Source: Actinomadura rupiterrae
GTDB taxonomy: Bacteria > Actinomycetota > Actinomycetes > Streptosporangiales > Streptosporangiaceae
DNA: 64,000 nucleotides
Direction of reading: 5' to 3'
NCBI RefSeq assembly: GCF_024172125.1
Contig: NZ_JAMZEA010000008.1
Coordinates: forward strand, 186,001 to 250,000
Both the position numbers and the translations under genes were made by a program. Positions 48,117 to 56,545 of this stretch are shown here, in pieces (the first letter of the stretch is position 1; each line of letters starts with the position of its first letter). The notes below the pieces were generated by a model. That model ran no database searches. It had not been told where the DNA came from and was given only the letters and a program-made list of their open reading frames with translations.

Positions 48117-49067
48117 ATGAGCGCCATGAGCCAGCACGCCCTCGGTCATCCGGGAATCCGCACCGCACCGCCGCCGTCGTCGGCGTCCGCTGACGACGAG
48201 GACGATCTGCCGCCGCATGAGCTCGCCGCCAAGTACGGGCTCGGCGTCAGCGGAGCCAGGCCGTCCCTGGCGGCCTACACCCGCCAGGTGTGGTCGCGCC
48301 GCCACTTCATCACCGCCTACGCCACCGCCCGCCTCACCTCGATGTATGCGAGCGCGAAGCTGGGCCAGCTCTGGCAGGTCATGACACCGCTGCTCAACGC
48401 GGGCGTCTACTACCTGATCTTCGGCGTCCTGATGGGCACCCGGCACGGCGTCACGCACTTCATCCCGTACCTGTGCACCGGGGTGTTCGTGTACGGCTTC
48501 ACGCAGGGCACCGTCCTCGCCGGGACGCGGGCCGTCCAGGGGAACCTGAGCCTGATCCGCGCCCTGCACTTCCCGCGCGCCTGCCTCCCGATCGCGCTGA
48601 CGCTCAACCAGCTGCAGCAGATGCTGTTCTCCACCGGCGTGCTGGCGGTGATCGTCCTGGCGTTCGGGGAGCCGCTAACACCGCGCTGGCTGCTCATCGC
48701 GCCCGTCCTGCTCGCGCAGTCCCTGTTCAACATGGGAGTCGCGCTGGCGATGGCACGCGTCGGCGCCAAGTACACCGACGCCGCGCAGCTCGTTCCGTTC
48801 ATCACTCGCACCTGGCTGTACTTCTCCGGCGTGTTCTACAACCTGACCACGCTCACCAAGCACGCGCCGTCCTGGGCCGGGACGCTGCTGGAGGCCAATC
48901 CCGCCCACGTCTACATCGCGCTGATGCGCTACTCGCTCATGGACTCCGTCTCCAGCGCGAGCCTGCCCGCGCACATCTGGGTCCTGGCCATCGCCTGGGG
49001 CCTCGCCATCGGAATCGGCGGCTACATCTACTTCTGGAAGGCCGAGGAGGAATACGGTCGTGGTTGA
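48117..49067 (+). CDS. ABC-2 type polysaccharide/teichoic-acid export permease (TagG/Wzm-like)
   Basis: 316 residues. A ~60-residue cytoplasmic N-terminus, RHFITAYATARLTSMYASAKLGQLWQVMTPLLNAGVYYLIFGVLMG, and about six membrane segments in all, ending ANPAHVYIALMRYSLM and AIGIGGYIYFWKAEEEYG. This is the ABC2_membrane fold of TagG/Wzm exporters, which move lipid-linked polymers out of the cell with a TagH-type ATPase. ATG at 48117; the stop overlaps the ATPase start by eight bases. No glycosyltransferases are nearby. Confidence 0.9.
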   Translation: MSAMSQHALGHPGIRTAPPPSSASADDEDDLPPHELAAKYGLGVSGARPSLAAYTRQVWSRRHFITAYATARLTSMYASAKLGQLWQVMTPLLNAGVYYLIFGVLMGTRHGVTHFIPYLCTGVFVYGFTQGTVLAGTRAVQGNLSLIRALHFPRACLPIALTLNQLQQMLFSTGVLAVIVLAFGEPLTPRWLLIAPVLLAQSLFNMGVALAMARVGAKYTDAAQLVPFITRTWLYFSGVFYNLTTLTKHAPSWAGTLLEANPAHVYIALMRYSLMDSVSSASLPAHIWVLAIAWGLAIGIGGYIYFWKAEEEYGRG

Positions 49068-50280
49068 GTCCCCAGCGTCCGCACAGCACCCGTCAACGCA
49101 CCAAACGCCCGCAGCACAGTCCGATCCTCAAGAAGCACCCGCGCCAGCGCCAGCGCCGCAACGCGCGTGGCGCGATGCGTCCACTGCACAGGCCGATCCT
49201 CAAGAAGCGCCAGCGCCGCAACGTGCGTGGTGCCAAGCATCAACTGCACAGGCCGTTCCTCATGAAGTGCCAGCGCCGCAACGTGCGTGGCGCGACGCAT
49301 CTACGGCACAGGCCACGCCCCAAGAAGCACCCGCAACACAGGCCGCACCGCGAGAAGCGACCGCAACACAGGCCGCATCCCGAGAAGCGACCGCAGCACA
49401 GGCTCCATCTCGGGAAACACCCAGGCTGCACGCTGCGCCTCGGGTAGCGCCCGCAGCGCAAGGTATGCCTGGGGAAGCGGCGACGGCGCCGGGTGGGACT
49501 CGGGAGGCGCCTACGGTGATCGTGGATGATGTGCATGTCGTCTACCGCGTCCACGGGTCGGGGACGGGGCGCGGGAGCGCGACTTCGGCGCTCGGACGGC
49601 TTGTCGCGCGCAAGGCCCTGCCCGGGACGCGCGACGTGCACGCTGTGAAGGGTGTCAGCTTCGTCGCCCGGCGAGGCGAGGCCGTCGGCCTGGTCGGGAC
49701 GAACGGGTCCGGTAAGTCCACGTTGCTGCGCGCCATCGCCGGGCTCCTCCCGCCCGAGCGCGGACGCGTCTACACCGATGGCCAGCCGACGCTCCTCGGC
49801 GTCAACGCCGCCCTGATGAACGACCTGACCGGCGAGCGCAACGTCGCTCTCGGCTGCCTCGCGATGGGGATGACGCCGGCCGAGACGCAGGAGCACTACC
49901 CGGACATCGTCGACTTCTCCGGCATCAACGAACGCGACGACTTCATCCACATGCCGATGCGGACCTACTCGTCCGGCATGGCCGCGCGGCTGCGCTTCTC
50001 CATCGCCGCCGCGAAGGCGCATGACGTGCTGCTGATCGACGAGGCGTTGTCCACAGGCGACGGTTCGTTCCAGCGGCGGAGCAAGGAGCGGATCGAGCAG
50101 CTCCGCGCGGAGGCCGGAACCGTCTTCCTGGTCAGCCACCACAACGGCACCATCCGCGAGACCTGCGACCGCACGCTCTGGCTGGAGGCCGGAGTCCTCC
50201 GCATGGACGGCCCGACCGACGAAGTCCTCGCCGCCTACGAAGCCTTCACCCGAAAGGACCCCAACCCGCGACGCCGCTGA
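49060..50280 (+). CDS. ABC exporter ATPase (TagH/Wzt-like) with repeat-built N-terminus
   Basis: 406 residues. Residues ~8-148 are a low-complexity extension: three 20-residue units around APAPQRAWRDASTAQADPQE, then 10-residue TQAAPREATA units. The ATPase follows: VIVDDVHVVYRVHG, HAVKGVSFVARRGEAVGLVGTNGSGKSTLLRAIAGLL (Walker A GTNGSGKST), signature TYSSGMAARLRFSIA, Walker B VLLIDEALSTGD and the H-loop VSHH. It powers export of a lipid-linked polysaccharide together with the permease. GTG start inside the permease end. A normal TagH starts near the VIVDDV segment, so the extension is extra. Confidence 0.92.
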   Translation: MVESPASAQHPSTHQTPAAQSDPQEAPAPAPAPQRAWRDASTAQADPQEAPAPQRAWCQASTAQAVPHEVPAPQRAWRDASTAQATPQEAPATQAAPREATATQAASREATAAQAPSRETPRLHAAPRVAPAAQGMPGEAATAPGGTREAPTVIVDDVHVVYRVHGSGTGRGSATSALGRLVARKALPGTRDVHAVKGVSFVARRGEAVGLVGTNGSGKSTLLRAIAGLLPPERGRVYTDGQPTLLGVNAALMNDLTGERNVALGCLAMGMTPAETQEHYPDIVDFSGINERDDFIHMPMRTYSSGMAARLRFSIAAAKAHDVLLIDEALSTGDGSFQRRSKERIEQLRAEAGTVFLVSHHNGTIRETCDRTLWLEAGVLRMDGPTDEVLAAYEAFTRKDPNPRRR

Positions 50281-50309
50281 CCTCGGCGGGCACAAACCAG
50301 CCGAGGTCA
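50278..50309 (+). terminator. Terminator at the ABC operon end
   Basis: TGACCTCGGC and its complement GCCGAGGTCA form a 10-bp stem around 12 bases. The stem begins in the stop codon of the ATPase gene. Confidence 0.75.
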
Positions 50310-50347
50310 GCCCGCCAACGACGACGGTAAACCCCGGTCGGCGATTG

Positions 50348-50506
50348 ATGGCCGCCCGAGCCAAGCAACCGCCCATCATCCGGACAGGCTTCACGTGCCA
50401 GTACATGGACGTGAAGCCGCACACGAACACCGTCGCGTTCGACGACATGGACGGCGTGACCGCCAAGTGCTACGGCGGATCGCACGTCCTGTGCGGGATC
50501 GTCTGA
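50348..50506 (+). CDS. Short ORF, 52 aa, unrecognised (possible gene remnant)
   Basis: MAARAKQPPIIRTGFTCQYM, then a polar stretch, AFDDMDGVTAKCYGGSHVLC and GIV, then TGA. Three Cys in a polar beta-like context look like the end of a secreted protein, but there is no signal sequence and no ribosome binding site. Codon use is ordinary. I cannot tell a real small gene from the 3' remnant of a decayed one. The next gene ends six bases away on the other strand. Confidence 0.35.
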   Translation: MAARAKQPPIIRTGFTCQYMDVKPHTNTVAFDDMDGVTAKCYGGSHVLCGIV

Positions 50507-50511
50507 CCGGG

Positions 50512-51570
50512 TCAGCCTGTGGTGAGGACGGCCGGGTCGGGGCCTTTCGCGGCGCCGGCCCAGACCGTGCCGGTACCGGGGACGGCGGCCACCGAGCGGA
50601 TCGCGACTCCGGACGGCGTGGTGACCTTGGTCCAGGTGCTCCCGGTGAGCCGGTAGAGGGACTCGTCGGGGCCGTTGCGGACACCGATCCATGGGGTTCC
50701 GGTGCCGTCCACATCGAGGGCGAAGGTCTCGCCGCCGGACGGAACGGGAGTCTGCGTCCACGAAGCGCCGTTCCAGTGCGCGACCGAGTGCGTCATGGTG
50801 ATCCACACGTCGTCGGCCGCGCGCGGGACGATGTGGGTGACGATCTCCGTGGCGGACGGCGGAGCGGGGAGTTCGCTCCAGGCGCGGCCGTCGTAGCGGT
50901 AGATCGCCGGGGTGCCGCGGCCGCCTCCGCCGAGGTCGCGGTCCTTCGCACCGACGGCCCAGACCGCGTCGGCGGCCGGAGCCTTGAGGTCCCAGATGTA
51001 CTTGAGGTCGGACGGCGCGGGGACGCGCGTCCAGGTGCCGCCGTCACCCTGGTAGATGCTGTATTTGCCCAGGTAGTCCGGGGAGTCGCCGGTGACGATC
51101 CACGCTCCGCCAGTGCCGACGTCGAGGTTCGCGACTTTCGCGCCGTCCGGAACCGGGGATTTCTGGAAGGCCGTCCCGTCGAAGCGCGCCAGGAAGCCGG
51201 GCTGCGTGTAGTCGCCGCTGATCCAGGTGCGTCCGGCGGCGCTGCGGACGTGCCCGATGCCGCCGTTGCCCGTCCACCCGTTGATCGGGTACTCGCGCCA
51301 TCCGGACCCGGTCCACCGCCGCACGACCGGGTTGCCGTTGCTCTGCACGACGCACGAGTCGGCGAACGGGATGCAGACGTAACCCTGGAGTCCGGCGAAC
51401 CAGACGTTGTCGGGCCCTCCTGCGGCGACGTCGTCCACCCCGGCGGCCGACCAGAGGAACGGCAGGCCGACGGTGTGCAGGGACGGATCGGCCGCGGACG
51501 CGGCGGGAGCGGTCGCGAGCAGGGCGGCCAGAGTGACGCCGGCCGCGCCCGCGCGGAGCATGCGCTTCAT
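50512..51570 (-). CDS. Secreted beta-propeller-like protein
   Basis: 352 residues. Signal peptide (KRMLRAGAAGVTLAALLATAPAASA). The mature part has about seven repeats of ~45 residues, each with a pattern like DVWITMTHSVAHWNGASWTQTPVP, AVWAVGAKDRDLG and TPWIGVRNGPDESLYRLTGSTWTKVTTP: a blade motif W-x-V/I-G ... Y/H-W/R-x-G-x-x-W. This suggests a propeller used for binding outside the cell. No catalytic residues. ATG at 51570 with AGGGTGG; the GTG at 51579 is an alternative. Confidence 0.8.
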   Translation of the reverse strand: MKRMLRAGAAGVTLAALLATAPAASAADPSLHTVGLPFLWSAAGVDDVAAGGPDNVWFAGLQGYVCIPFADSCVVQSNGNPVVRRWTGSGWREYPINGWTGNGGIGHVRSAAGRTWISGDYTQPGFLARFDGTAFQKSPVPDGAKVANLDVGTGGAWIVTGDSPDYLGKYSIYQGDGGTWTRVPAPSDLKYIWDLKAPAADAVWAVGAKDRDLGGGGRGTPAIYRYDGRAWSELPAPPSATEIVTHIVPRAADDVWITMTHSVAHWNGASWTQTPVPSGGETFALDVDGTGTPWIGVRNGPDESLYRLTGSTWTKVTTPSGVAIRSVAAVPGTGTVWAGAAKGPDPAVLTTG

Positions 51571-51762
51571 GATCGCCACCCTGTCTTAGCCAGCGCCCAC
51601 TGGCAAGGTCATGACCACGACCGGCCGCCACCGCCCCGAACCGCCGATCCGGAACCTCCGCCGGACGCGTGGGATTTGGGGAAATCTTTGAATCGACGCA
51701 CACGAAGGGTGCCGGTAGCGTCACCATGAGTTCATGAACACTCGCGAACGGCTCGTCCGGCG

Positions 51763-52860
51763 GTGAAGGCGTTCCCGCTCATGCGCGGCTACGACACGAT
51801 CAACGTCCGCGCGGACCTGGAGCCGATGGCGGCCATGCGCGACGCGGAGCTCGGGGAGCGGATCCGCGCGTTCCCCAAGATGCTTCCCGGCGGCTCGCCG
51901 GACTTCGCCGTCGCCGAGCAGGTCGGCGACGAATGGCGCCTCCTGTGCAGCGGGGCGAACGACCCGGCCTCAGCGCGCATCGACCTGGCCTCGAAGCTCC
52001 GCTGCTCCGCCGAGCCCGAGTCCGAAGCCGAGGCCGACGTCGAACCCGAAGCCGAGTCCGAGGCCGAGTCCGAAGCCGACCCAGCGCCGTTTCTCCCGGA
52101 CGGGGTGGAGGGTGTTACCGGGGTGCGGCGGGAGGTTGATCCCGGGACGGCGCGGGCGATGCTGGCGGCGGCAGGGCGGCTTGATCCTGAAGAGGGGGAA
52201 CCGCTCGCGAAGGACGAGTGGGAGATCGGTGACCGGCGCTACCGCATCGTCCGGATCGAGAAGTTCGTTCTGATCAACTCGGACGGGATGGAGCCGCCGA
52301 GGTCCAGCGACGCCGAGCCGCCGGACGAGGTGTCGCTGCTGGCCGGGCATCCGATCGATCCGGGCGCACCCGCGGGGTTCTGGGAGGCGCAGATGCGGTT
52401 GAACCTCGTCGGGTTCGGGCCGCTATCGGGGTCCGTGCCCGAGCAGGTGGAGGCGGAGGCGAGGCTCGCTTCGCGCACCCATCCGGGTGTGGTGATGCTG
52501 CCGCCGACCTTCTCCATCGTCGAGGTCACGGCCGAGGGAGCCTGGAAGCCGCTCACCGGCGGGCACGGGCCGGACAGCGCCAAGGAGCGGTTGAGCGGCC
52601 ACTTCGTCCAGCTGCTTCCGATGCTGCGCGAGTTCCAGGGCGAGCCGGCGTCCGAGGACGAGCTGGCCGACTGGGCGTCCGCGGCCAAGGAGATCGACGC
52701 CGAGCCCGGTCCGGAGTGGAAGCTGACGATCGGCGGCGAACCGCGGCGCTTCCGGATCGTCCGCATCGGCCGGATGCTGCGGGTCGGCCCGGACGGTCCG
52801 GAGGCTCCCCGCCCGTCCGACCAGGACCGCTACGGCATTCGACCGCCCCGCGAGGCATAG
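51763..52860 (+). CDS. DUF5954 family protein
   Basis: 365 residues. Two copies of the signature RRYRIVRIEKFVLINSDGMEPPRSSD and RRFRIVRIGRMLRVGPDGPEAPRPSDQD, at the middle and the end, each preceded by an acidic linker and WELTIG-like strands (EWEIGD, EWKLTIGGE). A Glu-rich repeat (EPESEAEADVEPEAESEAES) separates the N-terminal part. DUF5954 is an actinobacterial family of unknown function. GTG start at 51763; an ATG at 51781 is possible. Divergent from the propeller gene across ~190 bp. Confidence 0.82.
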   Translation: MKAFPLMRGYDTINVRADLEPMAAMRDAELGERIRAFPKMLPGGSPDFAVAEQVGDEWRLLCSGANDPASARIDLASKLRCSAEPESEAEADVEPEAESEAESEADPAPFLPDGVEGVTGVRREVDPGTARAMLAAAGRLDPEEGEPLAKDEWEIGDRRYRIVRIEKFVLINSDGMEPPRSSDAEPPDEVSLLAGHPIDPGAPAGFWEAQMRLNLVGFGPLSGSVPEQVEAEARLASRTHPGVVMLPPTFSIVEVTAEGAWKPLTGGHGPDSAKERLSGHFVQLLPMLREFQGEPASEDELADWASAAKEIDAEPGPEWKLTIGGEPRRFRIVRIGRMLRVGPDGPEAPRPSDQDRYGIRPPREA

Positions 52861-52903
52861 AACCCAGCTCGCCGAAAGCCGAAGGCCGAAGGCCAGGGCT
52901 GAA

Positions 52904-53383
52904 TCAGTCGGGTTCTATGCCGATGTAGTGGGTGCAGTCGCAGTAGGTGCCGCTCGTGGTCTCGATGATGTCGCCTTCCCAGCCGACCGTGGTTTCGGTC
53001 AGGTAGGGCGGGCCGAGCACCGTGCAGTGGCCTCTGCCGTGGCCGTGGGACGTCCAGTTGTGTCCGCAGGTCCGGCACCGGTAGGACGTGGTCCCGTGCC
53101 AGTCGATCGGACCGCTGCCGCCCGAGGGCATGGAGGGTGCCGAGGAAGGCCGCTCGAAGCGCGCTTCGAGCCAGGTGATCGTCATAGGCAGGACGACCAC
53201 GAGCCCGAATCCGCCCAGCACATAAGGCCAGTAAGGGACGAGCGCGTGCACGACACCCGCCACGACCAGGCCCAGGGAGGCGAGCAGCGCGAGCGCCGCG
53301 GCGATCCCGGCTAGGGCGGCGACCAGGACGAGCACCCGTCCGGACGCCTCGTCCACGCGCTTCAGCCACTTGCCCGTGGGCAA
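52904..53383 (-). CDS. Two-helix membrane protein with CxxC motif
   Basis: 159 residues from a TTG preceded by GGGAGGGA. Two membrane segments (LVLVAALAGIAAALALLASLGLVVAGVV region and WPYVLGGFGLVVVLPMTITWL), then a soluble tail with YRCRTCGHNW, GRGHCTVLG and YCDCTHYIGIEPD, six Cys that could bind metal. No family recognised. Convergent with DUF5954. Confidence 0.65.
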   Translation of the reverse strand: MPTGKWLKRVDEASGRVLVLVAALAGIAAALALLASLGLVVAGVVHALVPYWPYVLGGFGLVVVLPMTITWLEARFERPSSAPSMPSGGSGPIDWHGTTSYRCRTCGHNWTSHGHGRGHCTVLGPPYLTETTVGWEGDIIETTSGTYCDCTHYIGIEPD

Positions 53384-53456
53384 AACGGTCCCTCCCGGAA
53401 AGCCCGACCTCACCCCCAACGTACGAGGCGTGAGCGGCTTTCCGGGAGGGCCGTCG

Positions 53457-55190
53457 TCAAGAGTTCACCGTGAACTTCAGGGTTTGTTCGGCGGCGGTCC
53501 GTCCGCCGCCCACGGTGCTGCCGGAGGTGTCGGTCCAGGCGCGGGCGGGCGTGGTCTCGGCGAGGCGCCCGGCGGCCGAGGACATCCCGAGCACCAGGCC
53601 GCTGTACCGGTTGACCAGGCGGAACGTCCCGCCGCCGGACGGCACGACCCACCACTGCTGGCCGACGCCCGAACCGTTCGCGGTGACGGTCGGCTTGGCG
53701 CCCCACGCGCGTCCGGCCGTCCCGCTGGCGCTGACGCCGAGGGACTTGCCGGTGCTCGCGTTGGTGACGCGGTACGAGCCGTCGCCGTTCGCCGCGAACC
53801 TCCAACCCTCCAGCGACGAGCCGGTGGGCACAGCGTCAGAGGTGGTCGCGGAACTGCCCCTGACCTGCGCGAGGACGCGTCCGTTGCCGTTGCCGATCCG
53901 GTACGTCCGGGACAGGTCGATCGGCGGCGGGGTGGCCGTGCCTGGCGTGATGGTGACATTCGCGTACTCGCCGTCCGACGACGCGCAGGCGATCGAGCAG
54001 TACGACCGGAACGTCTTCCCGACGATGGTGGAGTTCGTCCGGTTCGCGCTGTCCACGAGCCAGCGGTACCAGGACCCGGACGTGTAGCTCCCCGAGTCGC
54101 CGATGAGCTGCCACTTCTGCGTCGCGAGGTCGGCCGTCGCGTAGAACCGCTGCGGCGCGGTGCCCTTCACGACCTCGGGCTCGCCGATGTAGAGGCCGAG
54201 GTGCGCGTCGTAGGCGATGTTCATGATGAACAGGTCGGACTTCGGCGGCAGCTCGCCCGCGGCGACCTGCTGGTCCACGTTCCCGGTGCTGGACGGGTCG
54301 TAGTCGCCGGCGACCGGCGTGTACCCGGACGGGTTGTCCGAGGTCACCGGCACCATGTTGCTCTCCTTGCCGCCGATGCCGGGCTGCGACCAGGAGCCGT
54401 CGTACCACTTCGTCCAGGAACCGGACGCCATCTTCGCCGACATCGGCGCGCGCGCGACGTGCGCGAGGCCGCCGTTACTGCCGCCCACGCCGCCCTTCGG
54501 GATCACGCGCGAGCCGTAGTAGACGTAGAAGTATCCGGACGCGGCGTCCACGAACAGGCGCGGGTCGCCGTCGCCGTAGTTGTAGGTCTGGTTCGGGAAC
54601 GCCGCCGTGTCGCCGCGCTTGGTGCTGTACGGCGAGGTGATGGCGTGGCCCTTGATGGTCCAGGTCAGGCCCTGGTCGGTGGAGACGGCGTAGTCGAGCG
54701 AGTCGTAGTGCAGGCCGTCCCCGAAAGGTTGCGGCGTGAACTCGTTGTGGACGAGCCCGACCCAGTTCCCCGTGTCCGGGTCGACCCAGGTGCCGACGAG
54801 GTCGCAGAAGTTCTTCTGCGAGTACCCGGACCCGGACGGCGCGGCGGTCGCCTCCACGCCGGTCGGGCTGTTGTTGCAGCGCGCCGTCGTGTCGTTGTTG
54901 GCGTCGCTGATGGTCTTGGCGCGCGTCGCGTGGTCGAAGTCGGAGCCGGAGTAGAACTCCCAGTAGCGCGGGTCGGTCTTGCCGTAGAGCGAGGCCGACT
55001 GCTGGAAGTAGAACGTTCCGTCCTTGTCGGTGAACGCGCTGGCCGGAGTGTCGGTCGGGTAGGCGTAGGTGCCGGTCGAGCCGATGGTGATCGTGTAGCC
55101 GGCGGCCGATGCCGCGGGCGCGACGGCCACCGACAGCGCCGCCGCGGCGGTCAGGGTCGTCAGGGATGCGGTGAACCTTCGTGTGGACAC
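53457..55190 (-). CDS. Secreted glycosidase-like propeller with ricin-type lectin domain
   Basis: 577 residues. Signal peptide (RRFTASLTTLTAAAALSVAVAPAASA), an N-terminal ~380-residue five-bladed-propeller-like domain (TDKDGTFYFQQSASLYGK, DGDPRLFVDAASGYFYVYYGSR, YIGEPEVVKGTAPQRFYATADL) resembling GH43/GH32-type folds, and a C-terminal ricin B-type lectin (~430-577) with YRIGNGNGRVLAQ, YRVTNASTGKSLGVSAS, QQWWVVPSGGGTFRLVNRYSGLVLGMSS. Likely acts on and binds a polysaccharide outside the cell; specificity unknown. GTG at 55190 with AAGGAG. Divergent from a LacI regulator with paired operators. Confidence 0.85.
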   Translation of the reverse strand: MSTRRFTASLTTLTAAAALSVAVAPAASAAGYTITIGSTGTYAYPTDTPASAFTDKDGTFYFQQSASLYGKTDPRYWEFYSGSDFDHATRAKTISDANNDTTARCNNSPTGVEATAAPSGSGYSQKNFCDLVGTWVDPDTGNWVGLVHNEFTPQPFGDGLHYDSLDYAVSTDQGLTWTIKGHAITSPYSTKRGDTAAFPNQTYNYGDGDPRLFVDAASGYFYVYYGSRVIPKGGVGGSNGGLAHVARAPMSAKMASGSWTKWYDGSWSQPGIGGKESNMVPVTSDNPSGYTPVAGDYDPSSTGNVDQQVAAGELPPKSDLFIMNIAYDAHLGLYIGEPEVVKGTAPQRFYATADLATQKWQLIGDSGSYTSGSWYRWLVDSANRTNSTIVGKTFRSYCSIACASSDGEYANVTITPGTATPPPIDLSRTYRIGNGNGRVLAQVRGSSATTSDAVPTGSSLEGWRFAANGDGSYRVTNASTGKSLGVSASGTAGRAWGAKPTVTANGSGVGQQWWVVPSGGGTFRLVNRYSGLVLGMSSAAGRLAETTPARAWTDTSGSTVGGGRTAAEQTLKFTVNS

Positions 55191-55263
55191 ACGTGCTCCT
55201 TCCGGTCCGTCCCCCGGGTCGGATGTCGTCGTGCCGTGATCGTTCAACCGGACGGTAGGTGAA

Positions 55264-55277
55264 TTTGACCGGTCAAA
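55264..55277. promoter_or_regulatory. LacI operator 1 (perfect palindrome)
   Basis: TTTGACCGGTCAAA, a 14-bp perfect palindrome, lies 74 bp upstream of the glycosidase start. It is the classical CG-centred form of LacI-family operators. Confidence 0.75.
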
Positions 55278-55342
55278 CAAGAGGGATCTCCCCATTCCCT
55301 TGACCGGGACCGCAGGACCCGACTACCAATGACAGTGATCTC

Positions 55343-55355
55343 TTGGACCGGTCAA
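55343..55355. promoter_or_regulatory. LacI operator 2
   Basis: TTGGACCGGTCAA shares the GACCGGTC core with operator 1 and lies 78 bp away, immediately before the regulator's own ribosome binding site. Two sites at this distance would allow looping and autoregulation. Confidence 0.65.
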
Positions 55356-55366
55356 CTGGAGGCCCC

Positions 55367-56374
55367 GTGGTCACGATGCGCGAGGTGGCCGAGCGCGCGG
55401 GCGTCACGAAGCAGACGGTCTCCAACGTCGTCACCGGACGGGTCCGGGTGCGTCCGGAGACCGAGGCGCGGGTGCGCGCCGCCATCGCCGAGCTCGGCTA
55501 CACCCCGAACCTGGTCGCCCGCTCGCTCGCGACCGGCGCGTCCCGGACGGTCGGGCTGTTCGTCCCGACGGTGACCAACGCGTTCTACTCGGAGGTCGTC
55601 GAGGAGGCCGAGAACGTCCTGGAGGAGCACGGCTACCACCTGCTGCTCTGCACCACCCGGCAGGACGCCTCGCGCGCCGCCCGGCACATGGCGAGCCTCG
55701 CCAGCCGGTCGGTGGACGCCCTGCTCATCGCGGGTGACGAGGGTCTGGACGACCATCTCCCGCTGCTCGCCGACGCGCGCTTCCCGATCGCGCTGTGCGC
55801 CTGGGAGACCGAGATCCCGAGCTCGCTGCCGGTCGTCACGATCGACTACGAGCAGGCGGGCCACCTCGCCGGACGGCACCTGCGCGACCTCGGCCACGAA
55901 CGCGTCGCCGTCGTGGCGAGCCTGCCCGCGCACGCCGACCGCCTGGACGGCTTCCGGCACGCCTTCGAGCGCGACGGCCTGACCGTCCCGGACGAGATGG
56001 TCTTCCCCGTCACCGACCCGACGGCGGCCGGGGGCTTCGCCGCCGCGACGCGGGCGCTCCGCGCGCATCCCGAGCTGACCGCGGTCTTCGCGACCTACGA
56101 CGTCCTCGCCATCGGCGCGCTGGACGCGGCCCGCACGCTCGGCCGCGCCGTCCCGGGCTCGCTGTCGGTGATCGGCCACGACGACGTGGACGAGGCGCGG
56201 CACGTCCACCCGTCGCTGACGACCGTCGCGATACCGAGCCGCGCGATGGCCCGGCAGGCGATCGAACTCCTCCTCCACGCCATCGAGAACGACCGCCCGC
56301 CGGTCAACTCGCTCCAGCTCCTGCGCCCCACCCTCGTCCCCCGCGACAGCACCGCCCCAGCACCCAGCCTCTGA
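55367..56374 (+). CDS. LacI-family transcriptional regulator
   Basis: 335 residues. HTH TMREVAERAGVTKQTVSNVVTG with hinge RVRPETEARVRAAIAELGYTPNLVARSL, and a periplasmic-binding-protein-like effector domain (TVGLFVPTVTNAFYSEVVEEAE; SVIGHDDVDEARHVHPSLTTVAIPSRAMARQAIELLL). It should repress the divergent glycosidase until a sugar binds. GTG at 55367 with GGAGG at 55358-55362. Confidence 0.94.
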   Translation: MVTMREVAERAGVTKQTVSNVVTGRVRVRPETEARVRAAIAELGYTPNLVARSLATGASRTVGLFVPTVTNAFYSEVVEEAENVLEEHGYHLLLCTTRQDASRAARHMASLASRSVDALLIAGDEGLDDHLPLLADARFPIALCAWETEIPSSLPVVTIDYEQAGHLAGRHLRDLGHERVAVVASLPAHADRLDGFRHAFERDGLTVPDEMVFPVTDPTAAGGFAAATRALRAHPELTAVFATYDVLAIGALDAARTLGRAVPGSLSVIGHDDVDEARHVHPSLTTVAIPSRAMARQAIELLLHAIENDRPPVNSLQLLRPTLVPRDSTAPAPSL

Positions 56375-56545
56375 GCTAGCCTCCGCGAAACGGCCACGTA
56401 ATCCAGGGGCCGACCTTCACTCGCTCCGCCAGGCACGCCATCGCGCGCTCCGGCAGGCGGGCGATCGCATGCTCCGCCGGACGAGCTGTCTCCCGCTCCG
56501 CCGGGCACGCGGTCACGCGGGTCGGGGCGAGGCGCGGGAGGGCTG

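Noticed and set aside
46535..48127. 530-codon minus-strand frame
   Set aside because: Antisense of tetR's other frame plus the 68-bp repeats; the real TetR product is in another frame with a clear HTH.
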